Source: Gammaproteobacteria bacterium | GTDB lineage: Bacteria > Pseudomonadota > Gammaproteobacteria > Steroidobacterales > Steroidobacteraceae | Assembly: GCA_025358295.1 (NCBI GenBank) | Contig: JANYJY010000001.1 | Location: 1 to 64,000 of the forward strand | DNA: 64,000 bases | Reading direction: 5' to 3' | In this document: positions 17,601-25,973 of the stretch, one piece after another | Layout: each line of letters begins with the position of its first letter | Position numbering within the stretch: the first letter of the stretch is position 1 | The notes under the pieces: generated by a model | Seen by the model: the letters and a program-made list of their open reading frames with translations, nothing else | The model's database searches: none | What the model was told of the DNA's origin: nothing | Program-made: the position numbers and the translations under genes

Positions 17601-18101
17601 CCATCCGTCGCAGACGATATGGTGGGCGGTGAACGTCGCCAGGTGACGGTGCTCCCCCAGCCGGACGAGTTCGGTGCGAAAGAGCGGACCTTGTTCGAGC
17701 CGGAAAGGCGCCTCGACTTGCCAGGCGAGGATGCCGCGAATCTTGGCCTCACGCTCGCGCGCGTCGAGATCGCGGAGGTCGGTGCGAGTCACGGGCACCG
17801 CGAGGCGCACCGCGACACACAGCGTCAGTCCGTCCGAGCTGAACGTGGTCCGGAGTGCTTCATGGCGCATCACGAGATCTTGGATGGCCGCCTCGAACGC
17901 CGCCGGATCCAGGTCACCCTCGAGCGTCAACGTGACCGACTCGTTGAACGCGGCGGACGCGTCGTCCCCCATCTGCACCGCGGTCCAGATCTCTCGCTGC
18001 GCCTCCGTGGACGGAGCGGTGGCAGCCAGCTCAGGAGCCGCAAAAGGGTCGAAGTCGACTTCGCGAAGCAAGTGCCCGCGACTCACCTCGCTCGTGCTCA
18101 A
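11598..18101 (-). CDS. Non-ribosomal peptide synthetase, C-A-PCP-C-A-PCP
   Basis: 2167 residues, two elongation modules. C1 ~30-465 (HHIVCDGWS, catalytic His ~161); A1 ~485-985 (YTSGSTGKPKG, YGPTETT, GYRIELGEIE, NGKLDRKALP); PCP1 with GGHSL (Ser1029); C2 ~1090-1530 (HHAIWDGWS); A2 ~1555-2020; PCP2 with GGHSL (Ser2082). No epimerase, methyltransferase, reductase or thioesterase follows; the last ~40 residues are a Ser/Pro-rich linker ending in a basic helix. By-eye ten-residue codes against GrsA are D-I-L-Q-L-G-M-V-W-K for both A domains, the pattern usually assigned to glycine. TTG start overlaps the stop of the upstream PKS gene (TTGA), so the order A-PCP-KS-AT-ACP-AMT then C-A-PCP-C-A-PCP is one line. 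Confidence 0.95.
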   Translation of the reverse strand: MSTSEVSRGHLLREVDFDPFAAPELAATAPSTEAQREIWTAVQMGDDASAAFNESVTLTLEGDLDPAAFEAAIQDLVMRHEALRTTFSSDGLTLCVAVRLAVPVTRTDLRDLDAREREAKIRGILAWQVEAPFRLEQGPLFRTELVRLGEHRHLATFTAHHIVCDGWSMAVLLRDVCVLYSARRRGVAADLSAATPFSTYARDDRAFEASPEYAASERYWLKKLSGTLPTLELPLDGARPPAKTYASLREDYVLEPALVERVKKAGAKAGASFFTTMLGAFYVLVARLSGDDDVIVGIPAAGQSVTGQPDLVGHCVNTLPLRTQVDSTQKFSDFLRELRTTMLDAYDHQRLTFGSLIKRLQISRDPSRLPLVSVLFNVDQAVSGDELAFEGLKASYQSNPRSFENFEIFINAAEMDGRVVLECQFNTDLFAQDTIRRWLSAYEEILRGLVANDACPLGEIPILPIAERARLVYEWNATFMDFPRDIAVHRLFEDQANRTPDAVAVVCGDERITFAELDVRANRLAHRLRAMGVRSETLVGLCVDRSIAMVVGLLGILKAGGAYVPLDPAFPRDRLEFMMTDSRMPVLVTEARLAAQLPSTEARVLCLDTEAAALLKESTASLGHGSADDATPENLAYVIYTSGSTGKPKGVAVPHRAVVNFVTSMAREPGLQHGDMLLAVTTLSFDIAVLELFLPLSVGARIVLATREIATDGALLRATIEQQGVNVMQATPATWRLLIGAGWKGHNHFKALAGGEALPRDLAGELTRRAGSLWNMYGPTETTVWSTCHRVTGSGRILIGKPIANTTVYILDERMTPVPIGVPGELHVGGDGVTRGYLNRPELTAERFVHDPFSSTPGSRLYKTGDLARYLADGSIEYLRRNDNQVKLRGYRIELGEIEASLSIAPGVKHAAVALRQLLPGDVRLVGYLVPEGVEGPSDTELRAHVRKHLPDYMVPQHFVRLGALPLTPNGKLDRKALPLPELDHGADAREQREPRSPTEAAIVDVFQQVLGVRRVSIDDNFFELGGHSLLAAQAFSRLQQNHGIILQLRRMFESPTAEGLARLVDGEVKGAGAADKPAGIPRRAGSGAAPLSLMQQRIWLLEQLYPGLAVYNLPSAFRLKGELDIDALERAVNEIVRRHEATRTTFHAEAGEPVQKILAELQVSLRPLVDLSQRPAAEREAELLERLRVEAAASFDLVRGPLVHASLYRLAKEEHVFFWMPHHAIWDGWSFDVFLGEIDELYAAFTKGLPSPLPPLPIRYQDFAEWHRNFLAGEELERQARYWQAQLGGELPNLELPTDKPRPPELSHRGATESFVLSKAEVDALTALGRRAGATLYMVLLAAFKVLLYRHTGQEDVLVGTPIRGRTQPETENLLGFFVNTLVFRTDLSGDLSFLELLERVRSVAIEGYGHQEMPFELLVQRLGVQRDLSRTPVFQAFFTFQDVSNRALHVGDLTYSQVHVHAPVSPTDVYLWTKETGQGLTGGIDYATDLFEQATMARFVKQLRRLLTSVCEDPSQPIARICILPDAERRAIRAVNETGADYPRAAGVHQLVERRALEHPERTAIIFQGTGMTYRELDERAGRLGRRLRELGVGRDHLVGLFVGRTPAMLVAMLAVLKAGGAYVPLDPAFPADRLAFMVKDSGLRVVVTEHSLESAMPPHDGHVLCLDDAESYTAEPLPMASEPVGDALAYVIYTSGSTGKPKGVMVPHRSVVNFLSSVAKAPGVAERDTVLAVTTLSFDIAVLELWLPLSVGAIVALASREEAEDGDRLLARLRDTGATVLQATPGTWRLLLAAGLQAGELRTALVGGEAVPRDLADELAQRVDSAWNMYGPTETTVWSTSSMLRTPVEQVRIGRPLQNTQIYVLDGNGELCPMGVPGELYIGGDGVTRGYLNRPELTGERFVPDPFLTGGRVYRTGDVVRLLADGSLEYLRRNDSQVKLRGYRIELGEIETMLERHPAVLQAVALVREDRVGDARLVVYVTKSPGVEATDSELRSHLRAFLPDYMLPQHFVELAELPLTPNGKIDRKALPAPFAARLDDSHVEPGTAQERLVAEIWGIALGVSRVSALDNFFTVGGHSLLSLKVIAAIEERTGVRLSPRVLLLNTLAQVAAHLPVMPEVNSGPTSSPYPSTASANSWYGSRASRLIKKVIEKIRGRPGAVRSK

Positions 18102-21100
18102 GAAATCTCGACCTTCATGTACTTTCCCTGTTCGGCCGGATTCGGCACGAACCAGGCGGGATTGCCGCTGGGATCACGACCGAGACGGGCACCGGGGATC
18201 GGCGGCTTGCCCGCGTCGAACGCGGCAGGCACTTCCGCCCTGCGCGGCGCTGCGTGAAAGAAACCGGCTTCCTGCATCTCGTCCACGCTCTCCCGAAACG
18301 CGACGATTATGCGGTCGACGTCCGCATCCGTGTGAGCTTCCGTCAGGAAGCAGGGAAACCCGTCCCAGATGTGGATGCCTTTGTGCCTGAGAAAGCAGAA
18401 GAGCAAATCCTGCATCGGCTGCTCCTCGACGTGGAACGCCTTCCACAAGGACCCGAAGTGCTTGATCTTGATGGGCGCGCCCACCTTCTCGAGGTGTTCG
18501 TTGATCGTCGCCGCGAGGCGATCGGTACGCGCGTTCATCTCTTGCTGAAGGCTCGGCCCGCGCGCCTTCATGTGCTCGAGCGTCGCTTTCGCCGCGATCA
18601 TGGCGAGCGGATGCCGGACAAAGGTCCCGGCGAAGTAGGTGACTCCGACCGTGGGCACCGAGTCGTCCCCGAACTGCCAGGCCCCGCCGTCGAGGGCGTC
18701 CATCCACGCGGCCTTCCCCGAGATGACGCCGAACGGCAGGCCGCCGCCAACAACCTTGCCGTAGGTCACGAGATCGGCCCGGACACCGAAGTGCGCCTGT
18801 GCGCCGCCCGGATGAATGCGAAAGCCGGTGATGACTTCATCCCAGATGTAAGCGCACTCGGCTTGCTCGGTGACGCCGCGAAGCTCGCGTAAAAACTCCA
18901 CGGGGTGGAAATCCGGGCGACGGCTCTGTACAGGTTCCACCATGACCGCGGCTAGCTCGTGCGCGCGCTCCTTGATGATCGCCATTGATTCAGGCGTGCC
19001 GTAGTCGAGCACCAGAACGTTCTCCACGCTCTCCGGCAGAATGCCGGGTGCCGCAGGGATGGAGCGGAGGCGCTTCGTCCCGCGCACGATGACCTCGTCG
19101 AAGATGCCGTGATACGAACCGCTGAAGAGGGCGATGAGGCTGCGGCCGGTGACAGTGCGGGCGATGCGCATCGCGCCCATGACCGCTTCGGACCCCGTGT
19201 TGCAGAACGCGGTTCGGTCGTTGCCCGTCATTTCGCAGATCAGGCGCGCGCAATCGCCCACGATCGGCTGCATCGGGCCGATCTCGTAGCCCGCGTCGAT
19301 CTGCGCTTTGAGCGCCTGCGCGACCACCGGAGATGCGTGCCCCAAGAAATTCGAGCCGAAGCCATTGAGAGCGTCGATGTACTCGTTGCCGTCGATGTCC
19401 CATATCCGCGAGCCCGCGGAGCGCACCGCGACGATGGGATAGACGAGTTCCTTGATGACAGGACGAAACCCGTTCACGACCCGCGGATCGGCCAAAACGC
19501 GCCGGTGCTCTTCGGTCCAGGCCTTGGACCCCTTCGTCTTCTCGTTGTAGCGCCGCGAGAACGCCGCAAGCGCGTCCCGCTGAGCGGCGGAGAGCGCGTC
19601 GTCGCCGCCGGTGTGGATGCGAGCGATGGCTCCGAACGCCTTCTTGGCGTCGTACTTGACGACGCCAATGGGTTCGTCCCCCTCGAGGTACGGCGAGGCG
19701 CTCGGCGGTCCGGTGTGTTCTGCCGACGAGGGGACGGCTGTCCCGTTGAGAAGTTCGAGCTGCTGCTGCATCAAGCGCAGCTGTGTTTCCACGACGTGCT
19801 GGATGGTTCCCGGGTCTGCCGCGCCCGCGCTACCACGAACGAGCAGCGCAAGCGCCGCGGGGACCACGGCCGGCTCGGGCTCCGCGGGCAGCACCTGAAT
19901 CAAGTGAGCGGCGAGGCGATCGAGATTGCCGAGATCCTCCAGCAACTGGCGGAATCCGATGGTGACGCCCAGCTGCTTCTTCAAGGACATTGAGATCTGG
20001 GTGAGAAAGAGCGAGTCGAGTCCGAGCTCCAGGAAGGTCATGCTCGGGTCCGCGTCGGCGAAATCAACTCCTGATGCTTCCTCTAGAAGCACCTTGAGCT
20101 TCCCAATGATGCCTGCCTTGCGAGTCGCACTCGCGGAACCTGTCGAGGTCTGCATACTTTTCGCCTTGTCCGTGTGAGTCCGCGCGTGTCCGGTGGTATC
20201 AGGAGCGGCCGAATGCGCGGGGCCGCAAGCGCGTGCGGGGAGAGGATCTAGCCAGTGACGCTGCCGCTCGAACGGATAGGTGGGCAGCCGGATGCGCCGT
20301 CGTACCTCGTGCTGGTATAACTGTCGCGCGTCGATGGCGACGCCCGCGAGCCAGAGCTGCCCTATTGCCGCCAAGAGCGCGGTCCACTCGGCGTCGTCCT
20401 CAGCGGTATCTGCGAGTGACGACACGGCCACCTGACGCGCCTTGTCCGTGATTTGCTGGCGGGCGAGTACGGCAAGCGTCGTGCGGGGGCCCACCTCGAG
20501 CAACACACGCCCGGGCTCTTTCCAGGCCTCGGCCACCGCCTCGGCGAAGCGAACCGTCTGCCGGAGATGCCGGGCCCAGTACATGGGATCGGTGGCAAGC
20601 TCGGCAGTGATCGGAAGGGCCGTCACCGTGGAGATGAAGGGAATCCTCGGCGGGGACAGGGGCATCGACCGAGCGAGCAGGAAAAAAGGCTCCACCGCCG
20701 GCTCCATCATGGGCGAATGGAACGCGTGCGACGTGTGGAGCGACTTGCAGACGACGCCTTCGGCTTCGAGCTCTCCTTGAAGACGATCGACGGCGTCGGT
20801 TGGCCCCGCAACGACACAGAGAGTCGGCCCGTTGCTCGACGCGATGGCGAGATCGCCCGAGAGGCGCGGCTCGATCGTCGCCGCGGGAAGTCTGACGGAG
20901 AGCATCGTTCCCGCGGGCAACGCCTGCATGAGCCGCCCTCGGGCCGCTACGAGAGAAAGAGCGTCCTCGAGCCGCATCACGCCGGACAGCACGGCGCACA
21001 CGAATTCGCCGATGCTGTGGCCCACCATGAGACTCGGACGTACGCCCCAGCTCATCCAGAGGCTCGCGAGGGCATATTCCAGCGTGAAGAGGGCAGCCTG

Positions 21101-24100
21101 CGTGAACTCGGTGCGGCGGAGCGTCGCCGCCGCCTCTTCGCTCCTCGGCTCCGACGGGTAGAGCACCGTACGCAGATCGCACCCGAGGTGAGGCAAGAGA
21201 ATGTCCGCGCACTGATCAACGATCACGCGGAATGCCGGCTCGTCCCGGTAGAGATTCGCGCCCATGCCCACGTATTGCGCCCCTTGGCCCGGGAACAGGA
21301 ACACGACCGGCGGATCCCGCCTTTCGGTTGCTCTCTTGGCGGACCGACGGGGATCGAGGCTCGCAAGAGTGGCGGACGCGTCGCGGGCGTCGGACGCGAC
21401 GACGTACCTTCGGTGCGAGAATGCGCGACGGCCTGCGTGCAGCGTGTACGCCACGTCCGCAAGGCTCACGTCGGGATGTTCGCGCAGGAACACGCCGAGG
21501 TTGGCGGTGGCCGCTTCGAGCGCGCTCTCCGTGCGCGCCGAGAGCAGGAGGAGCTGTCTCGGGCGGGACGGGGAAGAAGCAGGCTGAACGGGGGCCTCCT
21601 CAACGATGACGTGTGCGTTCGTGCCCCCGACGCCGAACGAGCTGACACCGGCTCGGCGTGGCGCCGCGCTGCGTGGCCATGGTGTCGCTCTCGCGACAAC
21701 GTAAAACGGGCTCTTCGAAAAATCGATGCTGGGACTCGGTTCCCGAAAGTGAACCGTCGGGGGGATGAGCTCGTGCTCGAGGGCGAGGACGATCTTGACG
21801 AGGCCCGCCACGCCCGCCGCGGCAGTGAGGTGCCCGAAGTTGCTCTTGATGGACCCGATGCCGCAAAATCCGGTGTCTTCGGTCTTTTCCCGGAAGGCCA
21901 AAGTGAGCGCCTCTACCTCGATGGGATCGCCGAGCGGCGTGGCCGTCCCGTGCGCTTCCACGTACGAGATCGAACGAGGGTCGACGCCGGCCAGCGCCTG
22001 CGCGGCCGCGATGACTGTCGCCTGACCTTCGACGCTCGGCGCCGTGAAGCTCACTTTGCTCGCGCCGTCGTTGTTCAGAGCAGCTCCCCGGATGACGGCG
22101 AGGACGGTGTCGTGGTCGGCGCGCGCGTCCGAGAGCCGCTTCAGCACGACCATCGCCGCGCCGTCGCTGAACGTCGTTCCTCGGGCGCCTGCGTCGAACG
22201 AGCGGGTGTGACCGTCGTCCGAGAGCATCCCGCCCTCTTGGTAGAGATGGCCGCTCTTCTGAGGCACGGTGACTGACGCGCCTCCGGCGAGCGCCATGTC
22301 GCAGTCGCCGGCAATGAGGCTGCGCACTGCCGTGGCGATGGCGACGAGTGACGTCGAGCATGCGGTGTGAATGCTGAGTGCGGGTCCCGTAAGGTTCAAC
22401 TTGTAAGCGATACGCGTCGCGACGTAGTCCTTCTCGTTGGCGGCCATCGTGGTGAAGGCGCCTACCCGCTCGATCACGTCGGGACGAGGCTGCACAGTCG
22501 TGACGAAATACGAGTTGTTGTGAATTCCGGCGAACACGCCGACGGCTCCGGAAGTGGTCTCGGGCGCGTAACCTGCGCTCTCGAGCGCCTCCCAGGCGAC
22601 CTCGAGGCCCACACGCTGCTGAGGATCCATGACCTCGGCCTCCTTAGGGCTCATGCCGAAGAAGGCCGCGTCGAACCGATCGGCGTCCGCGAGCACGCCC
22701 CGCCTCCGCACATAGGTCGGGTCGGCGCGCTCGGCGTCCGAAACGAGAAGATCGAGATCGCCGTCGGCAAAAGACGTCGTGGTGTCGATCCCCCCCTTAA
22801 GCACGTCCCACAGCTCGCCGATGGTTCGCGCTCCCGGAAACCGCCCGGCCATCCCCACGATGGCGACGGCGTCGCCCTCCCCATCCGTACCCGATGCCAC
22901 TCGACGCAGGCGAGTCGCCGCTGCCGCGAGACGGCGGCTCTTGCCTCCCCCCTCGAGGTACGAAGCAAGCTCGCTCACGGTGGGGTGAGCGAACAGCTGC
23001 ACTACCGGGAGCTGGATCAGCTTCTCCTGGCGCAGACGGGCAATGGCTTGCAGAGCAAGGAGCGAGCTGCCGCCGAGGTCGAAGAAGTTGTCGAAGACGC
23101 CGACGCGATCAATCTTGATGAGCCGCGCCCAAAGCGCGCACAAGACCTCCTCGAGTTCCGTCCGCGGCGCGATGTAACTAGTCTCAAGCTCCGGCCGCTT
23201 GCCTTCCGGCCGGGGTAAAGCCCGACGGTCGACCTTGCCGGTCGGCGTTCGGGGGAAATCCCGGACGACGACGAAGACCGAAGGAAGCATGTACTCCGGA
23301 ACCGCGCCGCCCAGGTGCCGCCGCAGCTCGTTCGTGAGGCCGGCATCGGAGCCGAACGGAATCACGTAAGCAACGAGCCGCTTGTCGCCCGGATCGTCCT
23401 CGCGCGCGACAACGACTGCCTGGCGCACCAGCGGGTGTGCGCCGAGGGCCGCCTCGATTTCGCCGAGCTCGATCCGGTAGCCTCGCACCTTCACTTGGTG
23501 GTCGAGCCGCCCGAGAAACTCGACATTGCCGTCTGCACGTGTTCGCGCAAGATCCCCGGTCCGATAGAGCCGCGCCGCGGGATCGCCCGAAAACGGATCC
23601 GGGACGAACCGCGCCGTTGTCAGGTCGGGGCGATACAAATAACCGCGTGCCACCGAGACCCCACCCAGGTATATCTCACCCTCCTCGCCGGTTTGGACGG
23701 GCCGCATGGCGTCGTCGAGCAGGTGGACGGCAGCGCCATCGATTGCCTTGCCTATCGGAGGGAGTGACGGCCAGGTGCTCGGAGCGCCCTCGAGCGTGTA
23801 CGCCGTGACCACATGCGTCTCGGACGGGCCGTAGTGATTGTGCAGCGTGCAAGACGGAAGTTGCTCGAAGAATCGGGCGAGCGACTGGGTGACGAGCAGC
23901 TGTTCACCGGCCGTGATGACTTCACGAAGGCTTCCGGGAACGAGCTGCTCGGCAATCGCCACGTCCGCTAGGTTCTGCAGCGCGACGAAGGGCAAGAAGA
24001 TCCGCGCCACGCGCCGTTCGTGAAGCAAGCGGAGCAGTTTCCCGGCGTCGAGCCGCAGAGTGTCGTCGACGAGGACGAGTTCGCCACCCGCGGCCCACGT

Positions 24101-24826
24101 CGCGAACATTTCCTGGAAATGCACGTCGAAGCTAAGCGGCGCGAACTGAAGAGTCCTCTGCCCGGCACCCACGCCCGAGTTCGCGAGCTGCCAGACAATG
24201 AGATTGGCGAGACAGCCCCGCGGCATCGCCACGCCCTTCGGCGTACCCGTCGAGCCCGAGGTGTAGATGACGTAGGCAAGATGTAAAGACGTCGCCGTGT
24301 CTACCAGTCGTTCAGCCGACTCCTTGAGGATTTCGGCGGAGCGCGCGTCCACACAGACGACTTCCGCGCCGCCACCCGGAAAATCCGCGGCGAGGCGCGA
24401 GGTCGTGAGGAGCACGGGGGCTTGGGTGTCCTGCAGCATGAACGCCAGCCGGGAGCTCGGGTAGGACGGGTCGAGAGGTGCGTAGGCCCCGCCCGCCTTG
24501 AGCACGGCGAGCACGGCCACTGTCATCTCGATCGATCGATCGATGGCGACGCCCACGAGGACGTCGGGACCGATGCCGCGAGCGCGTAGGTAACGCGCCA
24601 GACGGTTGGATCGGGCGTCCAGATCGGCGTAAGTGATCCTAGCCTCGGCGTACGACGCCGCCACGGCGTCCGGAGTGCGGTCGACCTGTCGCTCGAACAG
24701 CTCGGGGAGACGCGGCAAGGTTTGGGTGGGCATGGCGAACCAGTTTATCGGAATCTTTCGGCTAACACGGCCCCCCCAAGCCCTACGAAATATATCAGGA
24801 GGAGTTTCAAAATCGGCAGCAACCAC
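18098..24826 (-). CDS. Hybrid NRPS-PKS: A-PCP-KS-AT-ACP-class III aminotransferase (MycA-like architecture)
   Basis: 2242 residues. Loading A ~40-545 (YTSGSTGTPKG, HYGPSETH, NGxGKVDRRALP region); PCP (GGSSL, Ser588); KS ~650-1080 (HTACSTS Cys823, EAHGT His959, NFGHL His999); AT ~1172-1500 (GHSIGE Ser1271, HAFH 1367-1370, the malonyl-type motif); ACP (GLDSL, Ser1605); helical linker ~1660-1695; PLP aminotransferase ~1790-2190 (DEVITGF, Schiff-base Lys2024 in YGKVVGGG). No KR, DH or ER, so the beta-keto group should go straight to the aminotransferase, as in MycA/ItuA, but here an A-PCP replaces the acyl-ligase loader. By-eye A code D-V-Q-F-I-A-H-V-V-K suggests proline. Start: GTG 24826 or, perhaps better, ATG 24733 (residue 32), directly before the A domain; numbering is from the GTG. 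The C-terminal tail looks like a docking linker. Confidence 0.95.
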   Translation of the reverse strand: MVAADFETPPDIFRRAWGGRVSRKIPINWFAMPTQTLPRLPELFERQVDRTPDAVAASYAEARITYADLDARSNRLARYLRARGIGPDVLVGVAIDRSIEMTVAVLAVLKAGGAYAPLDPSYPSSRLAFMLQDTQAPVLLTTSRLAADFPGGGAEVVCVDARSAEILKESAERLVDTATSLHLAYVIYTSGSTGTPKGVAMPRGCLANLIVWQLANSGVGAGQRTLQFAPLSFDVHFQEMFATWAAGGELVLVDDTLRLDAGKLLRLLHERRVARIFLPFVALQNLADVAIAEQLVPGSLREVITAGEQLLVTQSLARFFEQLPSCTLHNHYGPSETHVVTAYTLEGAPSTWPSLPPIGKAIDGAAVHLLDDAMRPVQTGEEGEIYLGGVSVARGYLYRPDLTTARFVPDPFSGDPAARLYRTGDLARTRADGNVEFLGRLDHQVKVRGYRIELGEIEAALGAHPLVRQAVVVAREDDPGDKRLVAYVIPFGSDAGLTNELRRHLGGAVPEYMLPSVFVVVRDFPRTPTGKVDRRALPRPEGKRPELETSYIAPRTELEEVLCALWARLIKIDRVGVFDNFFDLGGSSLLALQAIARLRQEKLIQLPVVQLFAHPTVSELASYLEGGGKSRRLAAAATRLRRVASGTDGEGDAVAIVGMAGRFPGARTIGELWDVLKGGIDTTTSFADGDLDLLVSDAERADPTYVRRRGVLADADRFDAAFFGMSPKEAEVMDPQQRVGLEVAWEALESAGYAPETTSGAVGVFAGIHNNSYFVTTVQPRPDVIERVGAFTTMAANEKDYVATRIAYKLNLTGPALSIHTACSTSLVAIATAVRSLIAGDCDMALAGGASVTVPQKSGHLYQEGGMLSDDGHTRSFDAGARGTTFSDGAAMVVLKRLSDARADHDTVLAVIRGAALNNDGASKVSFTAPSVEGQATVIAAAQALAGVDPRSISYVEAHGTATPLGDPIEVEALTLAFREKTEDTGFCGIGSIKSNFGHLTAAAGVAGLVKIVLALEHELIPPTVHFREPSPSIDFSKSPFYVVARATPWPRSAAPRRAGVSSFGVGGTNAHVIVEEAPVQPASSPSRPRQLLLLSARTESALEAATANLGVFLREHPDVSLADVAYTLHAGRRAFSHRRYVVASDARDASATLASLDPRRSAKRATERRDPPVVFLFPGQGAQYVGMGANLYRDEPAFRVIVDQCADILLPHLGCDLRTVLYPSEPRSEEAAATLRRTEFTQAALFTLEYALASLWMSWGVRPSLMVGHSIGEFVCAVLSGVMRLEDALSLVAARGRLMQALPAGTMLSVRLPAATIEPRLSGDLAIASSNGPTLCVVAGPTDAVDRLQGELEAEGVVCKSLHTSHAFHSPMMEPAVEPFFLLARSMPLSPPRIPFISTVTALPITAELATDPMYWARHLRQTVRFAEAVAEAWKEPGRVLLEVGPRTTLAVLARQQITDKARQVAVSSLADTAEDDAEWTALLAAIGQLWLAGVAIDARQLYQHEVRRRIRLPTYPFERQRHWLDPLPARACGPAHSAAPDTTGHARTHTDKAKSMQTSTGSASATRKAGIIGKLKVLLEEASGVDFADADPSMTFLELGLDSLFLTQISMSLKKQLGVTIGFRQLLEDLGNLDRLAAHLIQVLPAEPEPAVVPAALALLVRGSAGAADPGTIQHVVETQLRLMQQQLELLNGTAVPSSAEHTGPPSASPYLEGDEPIGVVKYDAKKAFGAIARIHTGGDDALSAAQRDALAAFSRRYNEKTKGSKAWTEEHRRVLADPRVVNGFRPVIKELVYPIVAVRSAGSRIWDIDGNEYIDALNGFGSNFLGHASPVVAQALKAQIDAGYEIGPMQPIVGDCARLICEMTGNDRTAFCNTGSEAVMGAMRIARTVTGRSLIALFSGSYHGIFDEVIVRGTKRLRSIPAAPGILPESVENVLVLDYGTPESMAIIKERAHELAAVMVEPVQSRRPDFHPVEFLRELRGVTEQAECAYIWDEVITGFRIHPGGAQAHFGVRADLVTYGKVVGGGLPFGVISGKAAWMDALDGGAWQFGDDSVPTVGVTYFAGTFVRHPLAMIAAKATLEHMKARGPSLQQEMNARTDRLAATINEHLEKVGAPIKIKHFGSLWKAFHVEEQPMQDLLFCFLRHKGIHIWDGFPCFLTEAHTDADVDRIIVAFRESVDEMQEAGFFHAAPRRAEVPAAFDAGKPPIPGARLGRDPSGNPAWFVPNPAEQGKYMKVEIS

Positions 24827-25121
24827 TTGATTCTACATCGTTCTCCAGCCCACCGTGCGGTCCGGCAATCCAGTTCCGGCCTCGCCTGCGGGCCGCCGCG
24901 CACCGAAATTAGGCGGGGTGGGGCCAGCGAGCGAGCATGTTCGGCCGTCTGCACCGCACCGATGCGCATCTCGAGCAGCGCCGACAAGAGCGTACTCCAG
25001 GCAGGCCGGCTAGAACCCAGACAACCGTTCCAGATTTACCAGAATGACGCACTGGCGGCCGCCAAGCTGGCTGCCAGCGCTGAGCTTTGCACCCTGGCCC
25101 GCTTGGCGGTAACCTGCCGCC
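24827..25121. promoter_or_regulatory. Divergent intergenic region of the biosynthetic cluster
   Basis: 295 bases (388 if the ATG at 24733 is used) between the assembly-line operon (minus) and a JmjC/cupin gene (plus). It should hold both promoters. An AGGAGGAG run at 24798-24805 faces the plus strand but no start codon follows at a useful distance. No operator-like palindrome or reliable coding frame was seen. Confidence 0.35.
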
Positions 25122-25973
25122 ATGCCTCCTTTGCTGCAACTGGGCGACGCTCCGTTCGACCTTGACGACATCACCGGCATCCACCACGAACTCGCGGGCC
25201 ACCCGCTCTTGGCGCTACCGAAGCTGCGCGCGCTGGCCAATCGGCTGCAGACGGTCCGCTACCACTCAGGAAAGCTTGCCGCCACCGACTCGTTCGAGCA
25301 CGCCGCCAAGGAACACCCCAACGGCCTGACCATGGACCAGACCATCGAGGACCTCGAACACGCGGGGTCGTGGGTCTACTTCTCCCACATCGAGTCCGAC
25401 CCCGAATACAAGCCGCTGGTCGACGAGGTGCTGGACTGCGTGCAGTCGCAGCTCCCCTCCGGATCGGGTCCGCTCCTCTTGCGGGCCGGATGGGTGTTTC
25501 TCTCCTCGCCCGGCGCTGTGACGCCGTACCACATGGATCACGAGCAGAACTTCCTGCTCCAGATTCGCGGGTCGAAGATCATCAACGTCTGGGATCCGCG
25601 CGACCGCAGCGTGGTCAGCGAGAGCGAGTTGGAGTCGTTCCACGCGACCTACACCCTCAAGGAGACGAAGTACCGCGAGGAGTTCCAACCCCAGGCGCGC
25701 GTTTTTCACGCCAACAGCGGCGAGGGCGTGTACATGCCGTTCACCGCACCGCACTGGGTGACCAACGGGCCGGAGGTGTCGGTGACCTTCAGCTGCACCT
25801 TCGTCACGCCGCAGGCGCTGCGCGAGGGGCAGGCATTTGCCGCCAACCACAAGCTCCGGCAGCTGGGGATCTCGCCCAAGCCGGTGGGCAGTTCCCCCCT
25901 GCGGGACTCGCTCAAGGGCCAAGTGCTGCGCGCCTGGAAGTCGACGCGCGGGAGCATCGCCAAAAAGCCCTAG
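25122..25973 (+). CDS. JmjC/cupin-type Fe(II)/2-oxoglutarate dioxygenase-like protein, copy 1
   Basis: 283 residues. A double-stranded beta-helix core shows the facial triad: TPYHMDHEQNF (His137, Asp139) and FTAPHWV (His211). The surrounding WVFLSSPGAVTPYHMDHE and LQIRGSKIINVWDP are typical of cupin_8/JmjC-like small-molecule or protein hydroxylases. It is 45% or so alike by eye to the gene at 26809-27681 (shared order LAGHPL, ESDPEY, YTLxET, MPFxAPHWV). Divergent from the PKS/NRPS operon and convergent (4-base overlap) with the hydrolase gene that ends at 25970. A role in hydroxylating the peptide product or its amino-acid precursors is plausible but inferred. Confidence 0.75.
   Translation: MPPLLQLGDAPFDLDDITGIHHELAGHPLLALPKLRALANRLQTVRYHSGKLAATDSFEHAAKEHPNGLTMDQTIEDLEHAGSWVYFSHIESDPEYKPLVDEVLDCVQSQLPSGSGPLLLRAGWVFLSSPGAVTPYHMDHEQNFLLQIRGSKIINVWDPRDRSVVSESELESFHATYTLKETKYREEFQPQARVFHANSGEGVYMPFTAPHWVTNGPEVSVTFSCTFVTPQALREGQAFAANHKLRQLGISPKPVGSSPLRDSLKGQVLRAWKSTRGSIAKKP

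Noticed and set aside
24722-25165. Plus-strand frame of 147 codons across the assembly-line promoter region
   Set aside because: No recognisable domain, overlaps the start of the JmjC gene in another frame and the 5' end of the synthetase; treated as intergenic.
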